NCBI GenBank assembly: GCA_900548385.1
Contig: URKJ01000019.1
Location: forward strand, 21,815 to 85,814
Reading direction: 5' to 3'
DNA from: an uncultured bacterium
GTDB taxonomy: Bacteria > Verrucomicrobiota > Lentisphaeria > Victivallales > UBA1829
DNA: 64,000 nt
Shown here piece by piece: positions 35,501-44,473 of the stretch (its first letter is position 1; every line of letters begins with the position of its first letter). Made by a program: the position numbers and the translations under genes. The notes under the pieces were generated by a model. The model saw only the letters and a program-made list of their open reading frames with translations. It was not told the DNA's origin and searched no databases.

Positions 35501-37132
35501 AAAATCTCCGCTCTTCTGCCCGCCGGAACGAAACTGGACCCGGCTCCGAAAGAGTATCCGGCGCCGATGCCCGTTTCCTCCGATCCGCTGATCTCGGGAA
35601 TTTCCGCGTTCGATCTCGCATGGTACCGCAGGAGCTATATGTCCGGCAACTCTCTTTTCCAGAATATTACGCCTTATGCCAAATCCGGCAGCTGGGTTCT
35701 CAATACCGGGTTCTATACCGGAATCGCGGAAAAACTCACGTCGCCCGCATTTCTCGTAAAAATCAAATCGGGAAAAGGAACGATCCTGTTTGATACGCTC
35801 GCATGGGAAAACGCAACCGCCAAAGAGCCTCAGAAAGCCATGCGCACCGCCTCCGTTCTGCTGACCAATCTCGGAACGGAATTCCGGTTCTCCCCAAAAA
35901 CCTCCTGCCGTTATGACTTCATCGACCTGCGCGGATTCGCAAACATGGCATTCATGGACAGAAAAAAAGGCGACGGCGTCGGCGGATGGACCGATGACGG
36001 AAGAATCGACATGCGGTTCTTCCTCATCAATCACGCGGGAACCGGAAACGGCGAGGAAGACGGCATGGCGGTCGACGAGGAGAAATTTCCGGAAAACATG
36101 CGTTTTCAGGAAGTTCCGTTCCGTCTGATCGACCCGAAAAAGAATCACGGCAAAGCAGTGCTCTCATTCGGAAGCGCAAAACTGCCGTCCATCAGAATGC
36201 GCGAAACGGGAGAGATCCCCGTCGGGAAAAAAGCCGATCTTCTCTGGCTTCTGCATGCCACCGGATGGGGCGGCGGAAAGATGACTGCCGCTCAATACGA
36301 AATCACATACGCCGACGGTTCCAAAACCGGATTCCCCGTCGTCAACTTCGTCGATGTGGGCGACTGGTTCAATATGCAGCAGTACAGCAACTGTAAAATT
36401 GCATGGTCCGGGAGAAATCTGGTCAGTCCGTCGGTCGGAATTTACATGATGCCGTGGAAAAATCCCCATCCGGATAAAGTCATCAAAACCATCCGGATCC
36501 GCGCAGGGATCAGCGACTGCGCCTATATTCTGGTCGCAATAACAACTGCTATAGAGGAAAAAGAGTCCTCCGGCGCGGCAGTCCGGGAAAAGACATACGC
36601 GGTCTTCGATTTTCCGAAAGCGAACGCGGGAAATACCCTCCGGGAAATCAAACAGAAAAAATGCCCGGAAACCGTCAAAGACGGCATCCGGACAGGGAAA
36701 GGCTCCTGCGTCTTCTATATTCCCGACCCGGAAATCAAAGAAATGTTCAAAAAACCGTTTGGAATCATTCTCGATTTTACCGCCACGGAAAAACCCGATG
36801 GTTATTGCGGCGGAATCTTCGAACCGGGCGCATTCCGGATCACACTCAACCGCAGTTCCATGAAACTTGTTGTGGAGACATTCGGGAAAGACGGGAAACG
36901 CGCCTATTTCAGTTCGCGCGAACCGGTTTTGCCGGGAAAACGGGTAAAATTCGAACTTATCGCAGATGGGAAAAAGATGTTTCTTTACCGGGACGGCAAA
37001 CTTGACACCATACAGGAGCTTCCGCTTCCCATGAAAGAGGCAAACCGCCTTCGCTTCGGCGTCGCCGGCGGCAAAGAATATAATTTCAACGGCATCTTCC
37101 ACAGAGCTGAACTTTACAAACTTGCAGAATAA
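32549..37132 (+). CDS. Large secreted GH2-family glycosidase
   Basis: 1527 residues with a signal peptide (hydrophobic core 'IALCWLFCIAASISAAA'). A jelly-roll sugar-binding domain ('SLWYRAEVTIPAEML', 'GASFKSGVLVNGKSAGE') and an Ig-like domain lead to a TIM barrel with 'EFGFREFSIRGKDFLLNGKR', the acid/base E440 in 'NLTNETYW' and nucleophile E537 in 'FLGEFGMG'. Beyond about 700 come beta-rich domains of unknown type, and a LamG-like fold ends the protein ('GIILDFTATEKPDGYCGGIF'). GH2 covers beta-galactosidase, beta-glucuronidase and beta-mannosidase; the specificity is not evident. AGAGGG precedes the ATG. It is the only clearly secreted glycosidase of the cluster. Confidence 0.85.
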   Translation: MVKKCSFVYGKIALCWLFCIAASISAAAPRNEMNLIPGIHWSEAVGDTLDLTKIPAGLEWTKTVFPTKNIARKLKSADHQWIYCIVPPEQYFKPDGSLKVQKQRSLWYRAEVTIPAEMLKNRTAHLVLGGASFKSGVLVNGKSAGETLNCTLPLDFNVTKLLKPGKNEIVIAVTTREGLLDPVHKVYLVPSNGVSPGVRGPVRLEFRPLAVIDDVFIRTSVKNKTIEFDITLKNSGTKEVQTTPEIKICSDRDRNQVNAVFTGTPVRIPAGKTVTVTIREKWIAPILWSPSSPELYIADISLKNGNETIDNFKREFGFREFSIRGKDFLLNGKRIVLLRNSTLAGMQTQEYSQTAGLEVLRNSHKVNSVRQHLGTCNQDMIYRANRTGMLIMPESAYSWKKNFPYQKAEIWLPGVLQYYKAWIRHFRNDPSVAIYNLTNETYWASTSPEDMKITGKIVDTVRAMDPTRPLQGDGDNGWGKHLDIINIHYPEGVAGTIRLQYPNASMIIPNDFEWLSPKGGKGWNTDFQWDRPLFLGEFGMGLSNDNYSSVVGDEYYTWSKWETREMAERNDGIYQNSIENPFMEYLKMRIVHLRNAGVAGLNPWAGYFPHVLAMKQVAPLNYHANVSGGGTLKRKIAVFNDTTESKPIHKIRWYLCLDSDILHRGVRNINLGEGGKWSGTLEIPVPETAKPLKARLIVRALWLRGKVEVEQSRFEEEINIFPKQDLSDLKTKIAVMDPKGSLAEILKTMNLSGISSSPDGKKLLIVAREAWSPSMNGMLDKFAESGGTVLMMPQKGWKPWRTELPERDPLHAASRSWIRRPEHPAVQGVDNSALSYWLNDNIISYETFFKPVQGNVTAILDCGGRFGLQWSPLLEIPIGKGAFFLTTLELEKPDAGAGMILANLIRAGVERKSPEKSTLNLLAGKNGALKETIALTGAVSSEGIGTRGPILADASAEFKIADLQKALRAGRTLWLHGFTPATLPKISALLPAGTKLDPAPKEYPAPMPVSSDPLISGISAFDLAWYRRSYMSGNSLFQNITPYAKSGSWVLNTGFYTGIAEKLTSPAFLVKIKSGKGTILFDTLAWENATAKEPQKAMRTASVLLTNLGTEFRFSPKTSCRYDFIDLRGFANMAFMDRKKGDGVGGWTDDGRIDMRFFLINHAGTGNGEEDGMAVDEEKFPENMRFQEVPFRLIDPKKNHGKAVLSFGSAKLPSIRMRETGEIPVGKKADLLWLLHATGWGGGKMTAAQYEITYADGSKTGFPVVNFVDVGDWFNMQQYSNCKIAWSGRNLVSPSVGIYMMPWKNPHPDKVIKTIRIRAGISDCAYILVAITTAIEEKESSGAAVREKTYAVFDFPKANAGNTLREIKQKKCPETVKDGIRTGKGSCVFYIPDPEIKEMFKKPFGIILDFTATEKPDGYCGGIFEPGAFRITLNRSSMKLVVETFGKDGKRAYFSSREPVLPGKRVKFELIADGKKMFLYRDGKLDTIQELPLPMKEANRLRFGVAGGKEYNFNGIFHRAELYKLAE

Positions 37133-37152
37133 AAAACACAAGGGAGAAGAAA

Positions 37153-37980
37153 ATGAAAGAAAAACATGGTATCACATCTCAAACAACGGACATCACGCCG
37201 GAGACGGAAAAAGAAAGTAAAAGGGGAACATACTTCACCCTGATAGAACTCCTCATCACGATTTCAATTATCGCTATACTTGCCGGAATGCTGCTGCCCG
37301 CTCTGAATTCCGCACGGGCGAAAGCCCGCCAGATCTCCTGCAGTTCAAATCTGAAACAGATCGGTTTGGCACAGCAGCAATATACCGGAGACAATGATGA
37401 CTGGCTCCTTCCTGTAAAAGTAAACGGCCTGATATGCTGGCAGCTGCTGCTGAACGGTTCTTACGGTGTCAACATCGGCAGTCTCGTCGGCGGATCCGGT
37501 CCCTCTAAGCATTATACAGGAGGAACCTTCCGCTGTCCGGAAGATCCATTCACCTATAAACCGCATGAGGTCTCGAATGCCGCCGACAATCCCTATATGC
37601 ACTATACCAGCTACGCGTCGGGACCTGTCGGGGGATATGAAGGACGCACCTCCTCACAGACCGCAAATTATTTTCATAAGACCTCGGCACTGACCCGTCC
37701 ATCGGAATGTATCACAGGAGGGGACAATAACAGACAAACGGCCTGGATGTTATTTTTTAATAATCATTTTTCTTTTCGTCATGGAGCGGCAGATACGCTT
37801 AATCGGGACTCCACACCTCTCGGCGGCAATACCAATGTTCTCTATGCGGATGGACACACCGCCTCGTCCGGATTCCCGAAACTGGCCGGTACGCCGGATG
37901 AAAACGGTACTCTCAGCAACAACTCCTGTCTCTATCGCGGCTTCATCCAGAAAAAGGGAAATCCGACTTTTGAACAGTAA
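37153..37980 (+). CDS. Pseudopilin with long leader and H...DGH C-terminal motif
   Basis: 275 residues. An unusually long polar leader of 27 residues precedes 'FTLIELLITISIIAILAG'; the residue before Phe is Tyr. The shared motifs 'ISCSSNLKQIG', 'TFRCPEDPF' and 'FRHGA' with 'NVLYADGHTAS' are all present. GGGAGA stands before the ATG, 20 bases after the GH2 stop. An internal ATG does not exist before the Phe, so the long leader is real unless a GTG/TTG start is used. It is the pseudopilin of the GH2 module. Confidence 0.87.
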   Translation: MKEKHGITSQTTDITPETEKESKRGTYFTLIELLITISIIAILAGMLLPALNSARAKARQISCSSNLKQIGLAQQQYTGDNDDWLLPVKVNGLICWQLLLNGSYGVNIGSLVGGSGPSKHYTGGTFRCPEDPFTYKPHEVSNAADNPYMHYTSYASGPVGGYEGRTSSQTANYFHKTSALTRPSECITGGDNNRQTAWMLFFNNHFSFRHGAADTLNRDSTPLGGNTNVLYADGHTASSGFPKLAGTPDENGTLSNNSCLYRGFIQKKGNPTFEQ

Positions 37981-38016
37981 AATTTGAAAAATGATCCAAC
38001 AAAGGAGCGATATAAA

Positions 38017-38235
38017 ATGACAAGAAAATGGATGCCCGTTATATTCTGCACGGTTCCCATGATCACCGGAACTCTGAATGCGCAGGTTCAACAGGCGGAA
38101 CCTCTTGCTTTTTCCGCAAAAGTCAGTAACAAAGACGGCATTTCCCGCTGCGGAGAAAAAATCGGATTCCAATTCAACATGACCGGAAACGCGGAAGCAA
38201 GCAGCAGACTGCGCAATTATATCTGCAAAAAATAA
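38017..38235 (+). pseudogene. Short secreted protein, probably a 3'-truncated esterase-type remnant
   Basis: 72 residues with a good signal peptide (MTRKWMPVIFCTVPMITGTL then NAQ) and a ribosome site AGGAG 9 bases before the ATG. The mature part of about 50 residues contains 'KDGISRCGEKIGFQFNMTG', which looks like the start of the N-terminal Ig-like domain seen in secreted acetylxylan-esterase-like proteins of related bacteria. It stops abruptly after 'NYICKK'. Either it is the 5' remnant of a larger gene lost by deletion, or a genuinely small secreted protein. The tight spacing to both neighbours (36 and 15 bases) favours continued transcription. Confidence 0.5.
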
Positions 38236-38250
38236 AAAAAGGGATCTGCA

Positions 38251-39591
38251 ATGAATCTGAAAACAGCTTTTTCCATTCTGGCGGCGGGATTTCCGCTTCT
38301 GTTTTTCGCCCAGGAAACTCCGAAATGCGTCTGGGAATTCGGAAAAGACAAAATCGCTCCAGCGGACATCACCGGAAACCTGAATATCAACGGAAACTCC
38401 TTCTTTCTCGATGGAACAAACGTACTTCGCCTCCCCGCAAAAGCCCTCCGGAACAGGGATTATACCATTGAGTTCGAAATGAAGGCGCAGAACCGGAGAG
38501 ATATCAATCTGATCATTTTCTCCATGCAGGACTGCGATTATGAAAAGGGTCCGTTCAACATGACCGTTCCGAAAGGATTCGCATTCGGCTATTACTCGTA
38601 CGGAGCGGGAATGTTGTATGCAAATTCTTCAAAAACCGAAATGGGCGTCAACGAGGGAACCTGTCCGATCCCATGGGGAAAGGAAAATGTGTATCTCAAA
38701 CAGACGTTTCTCGTCAAGGACGGCAGAATCCATTATTTCCGCGATGGTCTGATCCTCCTGATCACCGAACCTTTTTCTCCGCAGCCCCCCGGAACAGTTC
38801 TTCGTTTCGGACAGCTCAGAGGGAAAAAAAACGCACCGGCCAAGCTGAAAACGCCGTTGGAAATCCGCAATCTGAAACTCTACGACGGCGTTGTATTTCC
38901 CTCCGGATACGACCACACTGTCAGAAAACGGATGAACTACTCCGGTCCTGAATACAGCCTTATGCGCGAGCCGGTCAAAGATCCGGGAAAAAAACGCATT
39001 CTTATCGTGGGCGATTCCATTTCCATGAGCTACCGCGGACAAATCAGCGAGCATGTCAGGGACCGCGCATACGTTGACTACTGGATGGGAGGAACATGGT
39101 TCGGGCCCGGAGTCACCAGAGACGGGGAAAAAAGCAAACCTGCCATCGCATGGAAAGGCATCGCGTCGCAGGGCCCCTACGACATCGTGACATTCAATCC
39201 ATCGACGCTTCACTGGTGGAAATTGAAATTTAAAAACCGCTGCAGCGAAGCATATCTGGCCGATACGCTTCAATTCTATTTTGACTGCATCCGGAAAAAC
39301 ATGCCGGCAGCAAAAATCATCTGGATCCGCTGCACTCCCCGCCGTTCTCTTCTGCCGGACGGTTCGAGCACGCTTGACAACGAGGAGGACCGCAGAATCC
39401 GGAAATTCAACGCCATCTGCGACGAAGTCGTCGCCAGAAATAAAATTCCAAGTGTGGATCTCTATGCGGTCGCCGTCAGGCATCTCCCAAATGTAAAAAA
39501 ACATTGGGAGGACCCTGTTCACTGGGATCGCGCCTGCGCCGACGATTTTGCAAAGGCGATCTGTCTGGAAATTGACCGGCTCTTAAAATAA
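38251..39591 (+). CDS. Secreted LamG-like plus SGNH/GDSL hydrolase (probable carbohydrate esterase)
   Basis: 446 residues with signal peptide (MNLKTAFSILAAGFPLLFFA). The N-terminal 210 residues are a concanavalin/LamG-like sandwich ('YTIEFEMKAQNRRDINLIIF', 'FRDGLILLITEPF'). The C-terminal half is an SGNH hydrolase: 'ILIVGDSISMSYRG' with catalytic S256, and 'DPVHWD' with D421 and H424 as the other triad members. The family includes acetyl and other carbohydrate esterases; removal of acetyl groups from a side chain would fit the fucosidases around it. The start ATG is preceded by a GGGA site. The position in the cluster supports the role but does not prove the substrate. Confidence 0.82.
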   Translation: MNLKTAFSILAAGFPLLFFAQETPKCVWEFGKDKIAPADITGNLNINGNSFFLDGTNVLRLPAKALRNRDYTIEFEMKAQNRRDINLIIFSMQDCDYEKGPFNMTVPKGFAFGYYSYGAGMLYANSSKTEMGVNEGTCPIPWGKENVYLKQTFLVKDGRIHYFRDGLILLITEPFSPQPPGTVLRFGQLRGKKNAPAKLKTPLEIRNLKLYDGVVFPSGYDHTVRKRMNYSGPEYSLMREPVKDPGKKRILIVGDSISMSYRGQISEHVRDRAYVDYWMGGTWFGPGVTRDGEKSKPAIAWKGIASQGPYDIVTFNPSTLHWWKLKFKNRCSEAYLADTLQFYFDCIRKNMPAAKIIWIRCTPRRSLLPDGSSTLDNEEDRRIRKFNAICDEVVARNKIPSVDLYAVAVRHLPNVKKHWEDPVHWDRACADDFAKAICLEIDRLLK

Positions 39592-39634
39592 AAGAAACAG
39601 CGCTTCCGATAAAAAACGGAAAAAGGAATTCTTC

Positions 39635-41047
39635 ATGAAAAAAATAGCATCTTTTTCACCCCGCACCTCCAATCAGATCCGTTCCTCGAAAATAGGCGTC
39701 GGATTCGAATGCATCGAACGGAAGATGTGGGATGACACCCCGGAACTTTACCGTTTTGCAGGAGAAACAGGCGTCAAACACGCCCGTGTTCTGACCGGCT
39801 GGTTCCGAACGGAAACGGAAAAGGGAAAATACGATTTTTCCTGGCTCGACCGGATTGTCGACAATCTTCTCGAACAGGGAATCCGTCCATGGTTCTGCCT
39901 GAGTTACGGAAACCGGCTCTATTGCGACTCGCCCAGCGACGACTCGGCGGGCTATCCGCCGCTTTTCACGCCGGAGGCACGGATGGCATGGCAGAATTAT
40001 GTCGCGGCGGTCGTTTCCCGCTACCGTGGAAAAGTTCTCTTTTATGAGATATGGAATGAACCGAATGCGACCGGCTTCTGGTCTCACGGTCCGAATATGG
40101 AAGAATATTTCGATCTTGTTCAGCTTACGTCGCCGGTGATCCGGGCGAACGATCCGGATGCGGAAGTCATCGGCGGCGCCAATGGACACTCCATCGCAAC
40201 GATGATGAGTTTTTATGCGCTCTATCAGCTTCTGGAACTCGGAATCTGCAAATACATTGATATTTATACCTTTCACCGGTATCACATTCTTCCGGAACTC
40301 GCCGCTCCCGAAGATTACCGGATGCTCCGGAATGCGTTCGATACCCATGGCGGAGCCCATGTAAAACTCTGGCAGGGAGAATCCGGATGCCCTTCCGTCG
40401 CTTCCGAAACAGAGGCTCTCTCCGGAACGCCTGTCAACGAGGAAATTCAGGCGAAAGTCCTCTCCCGGAGCCTGCTGAACGACCTCATGAACGGTTTGGA
40501 TTACACCTCTTATTTCACGCTTTCCGATTTCAAATATTATTACCGCAACGGACTGATCCCGAAACCGAATTATTTTGGTCTCCTGACTTTTGACGCTCCA
40601 CCCCGCCGCAAACCCGCATATTATGCGTTTCAGACGCTATGCAATCTGTTTGATGACGACACCGTCTTATCCGATGAATACAAAGTGGAACTGAATCCGT
40701 TTCCATATCTGGAATCGGAACGGTTTTCGTTTCAGGAGATGCGGATTCATTTGAAACAGGCGAAATTCATGCGCCGGGAATATCCGCTGTATGTATTCTG
40801 GATGCCCTCGAATCTGTTCTCTCCGGATTCCGGAGAAAAGGAAATCATGATCCGGCTCTGGGTCCCGAAAGGGAACAAACAGTTGAAAAAACCGGTTTTG
40901 ATCGATCCGGTCACACAGGAGATTTTCGAACCGGAAATCTATGATGATCCATTTTTCAAAAAATTCCCCGCCGCGCGAACGATGGATCTGATTCATGTTC
41001 CCGTCCGCGATTATCCGCTTATCGTGACGGATCTTTCCGTCTGCTGA
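39635..41047 (+). CDS. Cytoplasmic clan GH-A glycosidase, GH39-like
   Basis: 470 residues without signal peptide. The TIM barrel has 'HARVLTGWFRTETEKGKYDF', the acid/base E142 in 'YEIWNEPNATGF' and a nucleophile candidate E249 in 'LWQGESGCPS'; a small beta domain follows from about 345. This arrangement is closest to GH39 (beta-xylosidase/alpha-iduronidase type), but the second Glu sits in 'GESGCPS' rather than the usual GH39 context, so a related family is possible. A paralogue at 44474 shares the motif as 'GENGCPS'. AAGGA lies 9 bases before the ATG. The substrate is presumably an imported oligosaccharide. Confidence 0.8.
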   Translation: MKKIASFSPRTSNQIRSSKIGVGFECIERKMWDDTPELYRFAGETGVKHARVLTGWFRTETEKGKYDFSWLDRIVDNLLEQGIRPWFCLSYGNRLYCDSPSDDSAGYPPLFTPEARMAWQNYVAAVVSRYRGKVLFYEIWNEPNATGFWSHGPNMEEYFDLVQLTSPVIRANDPDAEVIGGANGHSIATMMSFYALYQLLELGICKYIDIYTFHRYHILPELAAPEDYRMLRNAFDTHGGAHVKLWQGESGCPSVASETEALSGTPVNEEIQAKVLSRSLLNDLMNGLDYTSYFTLSDFKYYYRNGLIPKPNYFGLLTFDAPPRRKPAYYAFQTLCNLFDDDTVLSDEYKVELNPFPYLESERFSFQEMRIHLKQAKFMRREYPLYVFWMPSNLFSPDSGEKEIMIRLWVPKGNKQLKKPVLIDPVTQEIFEPEIYDDPFFKKFPAARTMDLIHVPVRDYPLIVTDLSVC

Positions 41048-41087
41048 AACGACTTTGAATCTGCTTAATGAAAATAAAGGAAACACA

Positions 41088-43028
41088 ATGACCGGCAAAC
41101 TTGCAAAACCGACGGCTCGTCAGAAAGAATGGATGGATGCCGAACTCGGCGTAATCATTCATCTTGATGTCCAGGTGTTTGAAAACACTTACAACTGGCG
41201 AGACAAATGGGGGTATACCCCGGATCCGGGCGTCTTCAATCCTTCCGCGCTGGACACCGACCAATGGATCAAGGCCGCCTCGGATTTCGGCGCGAAATAT
41301 GCGATTCTCGTTGCAAAACACTGCAGCGGATTCTCTCTCTGGCCCACCAAAGCGCACTCTTACAGCGTCGCAAGCTCCCCGTGGAAAAATGGAAAGGGGG
41401 ATATCGTGGCGGATTTTATCGCCTCATGCAGAAAATACGGCGTCAAACCGGGAATCTACTGCAGCGCTTCCGCAAATGCCTATATGCGGGTCGACCTCCC
41501 CGGACGTGTCGTCGGCGGAACACCGGAAGACAATCGGAAATATGCGGCAATGGTCGAACAGCAGCTTTCCGAACTTTGGGGCAATTACGGTCCGCTGTTT
41601 GAAGTCTGGTTCGACGGCGGCGTGCTTCCTCCGGAACAGGGCGGTCCCCGTGTCGCCGAACTCCAGCAGAAATTCCAGCGGGATGCCATCGTATTCAGCG
41701 GTCCCAGGGGATGCCTCAACCGCATCCGTCACGGAGGGGCAGAAAACGGGACCGCCGTACTCCCCGCGTGGGCGACTTCCGGGGCGGATCACCAGACCAG
41801 CGCAGGAGATCCCGACGGTGATGAATTCATTCCGATCGAATGCGATCTTCCCAACCGGAAGAGTATGCGCTCGTTTCAGGGAGGCTGGTTCTGGCACGAG
41901 AAACAGGACAGTGCGGTCTATCCGGTTACGGAGCTCGTCGACCGTTATTACAAATCGGTCGGGCGCAATGCCAATTTTCTGATCGGAATGGTAATCGACA
42001 ACCGCGGGCTCTTTCCCGATCGGGACCGTCAGGTCTTTGAGAAGTTCGGACGCGTCATCCGCCGGATCAACGAACTGCCCCACGACACGGCAAGCGGCAC
42101 GGGATTCGCCCTCGAATTGCCCATTACAAAAAATGAAATGATCTCCGAAGTTCTTCTGCGCGAAGATTTTTCGGATGGCGAAAGAATCCGGAAATACACA
42201 ATCGACGCATTCTCGGACGGCGCATGGAAAACCGTTTTCGAAGGCGAAGGCGTCGGACACAAACGTCTGATCCAGTTCCCCAAAATACGGACGGAACGGA
42301 TGCGTCTGCGGATTCTGGAATCCGTGGGAGAACCGGTCATTCTGGAATTTTCCGCTTATTTTCACATACCATTGTTCCAGCCGCCGAAACTGCATCGCGA
42401 CAAAAGCGGCCTCATCGCGATTGACGTTCCGCCGGAATCCGAGGTCCGTTATACTCTCGACGGTTCAGAACCCGGTGCGGCTTCCGCACTTTACACGGGA
42501 CCTTTCCGAATTCGGGAAGCCGGAGTGATCCGTGCGGTGACAATTCCTCTGGAGGGATTCGATCCGGCGTTCCCGGAGCTTCAGACAAATCCCTCGGCTG
42601 AACTCCATTTCGGCATTTCCGATGAAGGCTGGAAAGTCATTTATGCCGACAGCGAATATGACGAACAGAATCTCAAGCAGAATCTTCTGGAAAACGGGCC
42701 GCATCCGTGGATCAGCGGAAAAACGACCGATTTTCCCCATGAAGTCGTCTTCGACATGCTGGAGAAACGCGAGATCAAAGGTTTCATTTATACGCCGAGC
42801 TGGATTCCCGGCCTCGTCCAGAAGTATGAACTTTACACCGGAGACTCCCCGGACAATGTGAATACGCCCGTCGGAACCGGCTCGTTTCAGGATATTCAGA
42901 ATATGCCGGAACCGCAGGTCGTGCATTTTGAAAAATCCGCTGCGGGACGTTACTGCCGTTTCCGTATGCTTGCCAATGCGATGGGGCAGCGTTATGCCTC
43001 CATTTACCGGTTGGAAATCATTTCATGA
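41088..43028 (+). CDS. Alpha-L-fucosidase GH29 with chitobiase-like and discoidin-like C-terminal modules
   Basis: 646 residues, no signal peptide. The barrel opens 'AELGVIIHLDVQVFENTY' and has 'YAILVAKHCSGFSLWPT'; the nucleophile Asp is D176 in 'FEVWFDGG'. From about 445 a chitobiase-like repeat ('YTLDGSEPGAASALYTGPFR') and then an F5/8C-type module ('EVVFDMLEKREIKGFIYTP') follow, as in many two-domain GH29 enzymes. The ATG at 41088 has AAAGGA 7 bases before it; an in-frame ATG at 41055 lacks one. Modules that usually bind extracellular glycans are odd in a protein without export signal. It belongs to the second GH29 subgroup, often specific for branched fucose. Confidence 0.88.
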   Translation: MTGKLAKPTARQKEWMDAELGVIIHLDVQVFENTYNWRDKWGYTPDPGVFNPSALDTDQWIKAASDFGAKYAILVAKHCSGFSLWPTKAHSYSVASSPWKNGKGDIVADFIASCRKYGVKPGIYCSASANAYMRVDLPGRVVGGTPEDNRKYAAMVEQQLSELWGNYGPLFEVWFDGGVLPPEQGGPRVAELQQKFQRDAIVFSGPRGCLNRIRHGGAENGTAVLPAWATSGADHQTSAGDPDGDEFIPIECDLPNRKSMRSFQGGWFWHEKQDSAVYPVTELVDRYYKSVGRNANFLIGMVIDNRGLFPDRDRQVFEKFGRVIRRINELPHDTASGTGFALELPITKNEMISEVLLREDFSDGERIRKYTIDAFSDGAWKTVFEGEGVGHKRLIQFPKIRTERMRLRILESVGEPVILEFSAYFHIPLFQPPKLHRDKSGLIAIDVPPESEVRYTLDGSEPGAASALYTGPFRIREAGVIRAVTIPLEGFDPAFPELQTNPSAELHFGISDEGWKVIYADSEYDEQNLKQNLLENGPHPWISGKTTDFPHEVVFDMLEKREIKGFIYTPSWIPGLVQKYELYTGDSPDNVNTPVGTGSFQDIQNMPEPQVVHFEKSAAGRYCRFRMLANAMGQRYASIYRLEIIS

Positions 43029-43101
43029 GACTGTTGAATCGGTTTTTCAGCAGATTTCCGATTTGGGCTTATTGAATAAATAATAAAGGAGTGACAACAC
43101 G

Positions 43102-44418
43102 ATGTCGGTCAACAGTGTAAAAACGCAGCATGAAATCATAGGCAACAGACAATCCCCCGGTGCATCGGAATACATCCGCAATACGCATCCGGATACGAAA
43201 TGGTGGGATCAAACATGCCTCGGACTCTTTATTCACTGGGGAATTTCCGCTGTCAGCGGAATGACTGACCTGTCCTGGGGAATGATGCGTCCGTCCCCGC
43301 ACAATTTCGAACAGAGCGAGCCGGTATGGGGACTCGCCGCTCACGGAGGTTCGCTCCCGCCGCGTCTCTATTGGGAACAGGCAAAAGAGTTCTCCGCGGA
43401 AAAATATGACCCCGATCAATGGCTGAAAGCCGCGAAAGAGGCAGGTTTTCAATACGCGATCATGACCACGAAACACCACGACGGCTTTGCTCTCTGGCCC
43501 AGTGAATACGGAAATTTCAATACGAAAAACTACCTCGGCGGACGCGATCTCGTCGGAGAATTCATAGAGGCATGCAGGAAAAACAATATGCGTGTCGGAC
43601 TCTATTATTCTCCGCCGGACTGGTATGTCAGCCGCGATTACATGTCCTTTGCCCGCGATGAGGAGGTCGGCATTGATTATGAACCCCGGAAGAAAAAAGA
43701 GGAGACGCCCGAATACAGAAAACAGCTTGCGGAATACCGTCACGGACAGATTGTCGAGCTGCTGACGCGGTACGGAAAGATTGACATGCTCTGGTTCGAC
43801 GGCAGTTGTGAAATGGCGATCACCCCGGAGGAAATCCGTGCGCTTCAACCCGGAATTCTCTGCAACAATCGGGGATGGGGATATGGCGATTTTGTCTGCC
43901 CGGAATGTAAATTCCCGGAAAACAGATTTCCGGAAAATACAAAATTCCAGTATATCCATTGTCTTTCCGACGGCGGCTGGGGATACCGCGATTATGAGAT
44001 CTACCGTCCAATGGGATGGTTGGTCGGTGAAATGGGAAAAGCCCGTTCATGGGGCGGCCATTTCGTAGCGAACGTCGGACCAAAAGCGAACGGCGAACTT
44101 CCGCAGGTCTATTATTACCGGATGAAGCAGCTCAAGGAATGGATGGACCGTTATTCCGGAATCATGTTTGATGTGGAAGGCGGGCCATGGCCGGAAAAAT
44201 GCAATGTTCCCGTCACGACAAAACAGGGTGTCTGGTTTGTTCATGCCGACTGGCGGGTCGATTATCCGATTGAGATCACAGACGTGGAGAAACCCGTATC
44301 CGTGAAACTGTTCGACGGTTCGGATGTCCCGTATCAATACGAGAACCGCAAACTTACCTTCATGGTTCCGTGGGGCAAAAAACATCATTACACGGATCCT
44401 GTGCGGATCGAATGGTGA
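43102..44418 (+). CDS. Alpha-L-fucosidase, GH29
   Basis: 438 residues, cytoplasmic by lack of signal peptide. 'LGLFIHWGISAVSGMTDLSW', 'YAIMTTKHHDGFALWPSEYG', 'RVGLYYSPPDWYVSRDYMSF' and the nucleophile D233 in 'IDMLWFDGS' define GH29. A GGAG site lies 11 bases before the ATG. It follows the first GH29 of the cluster by 73 bases and shares only family-level similarity with it and with the fucosidase at 6269, so the three were not produced by a recent duplication. It probably removes fucose from imported oligosaccharides. Confidence 0.9.
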   Translation: MSVNSVKTQHEIIGNRQSPGASEYIRNTHPDTKWWDQTCLGLFIHWGISAVSGMTDLSWGMMRPSPHNFEQSEPVWGLAAHGGSLPPRLYWEQAKEFSAEKYDPDQWLKAAKEAGFQYAIMTTKHHDGFALWPSEYGNFNTKNYLGGRDLVGEFIEACRKNNMRVGLYYSPPDWYVSRDYMSFARDEEVGIDYEPRKKKEETPEYRKQLAEYRHGQIVELLTRYGKIDMLWFDGSCEMAITPEEIRALQPGILCNNRGWGYGDFVCPECKFPENRFPENTKFQYIHCLSDGGWGYRDYEIYRPMGWLVGEMGKARSWGGHFVANVGPKANGELPQVYYYRMKQLKEWMDRYSGIMFDVEGGPWPEKCNVPVTTKQGVWFVHADWRVDYPIEITDVEKPVSVKLFDGSDVPYQYENRKLTFMVPWGKKHHYTDPVRIEW

Positions 44419-44473
44419 TTTCAACAGCGTAAAAACACAAAATCTGCAAACTTTTACAGAAACGGAGAACAAA

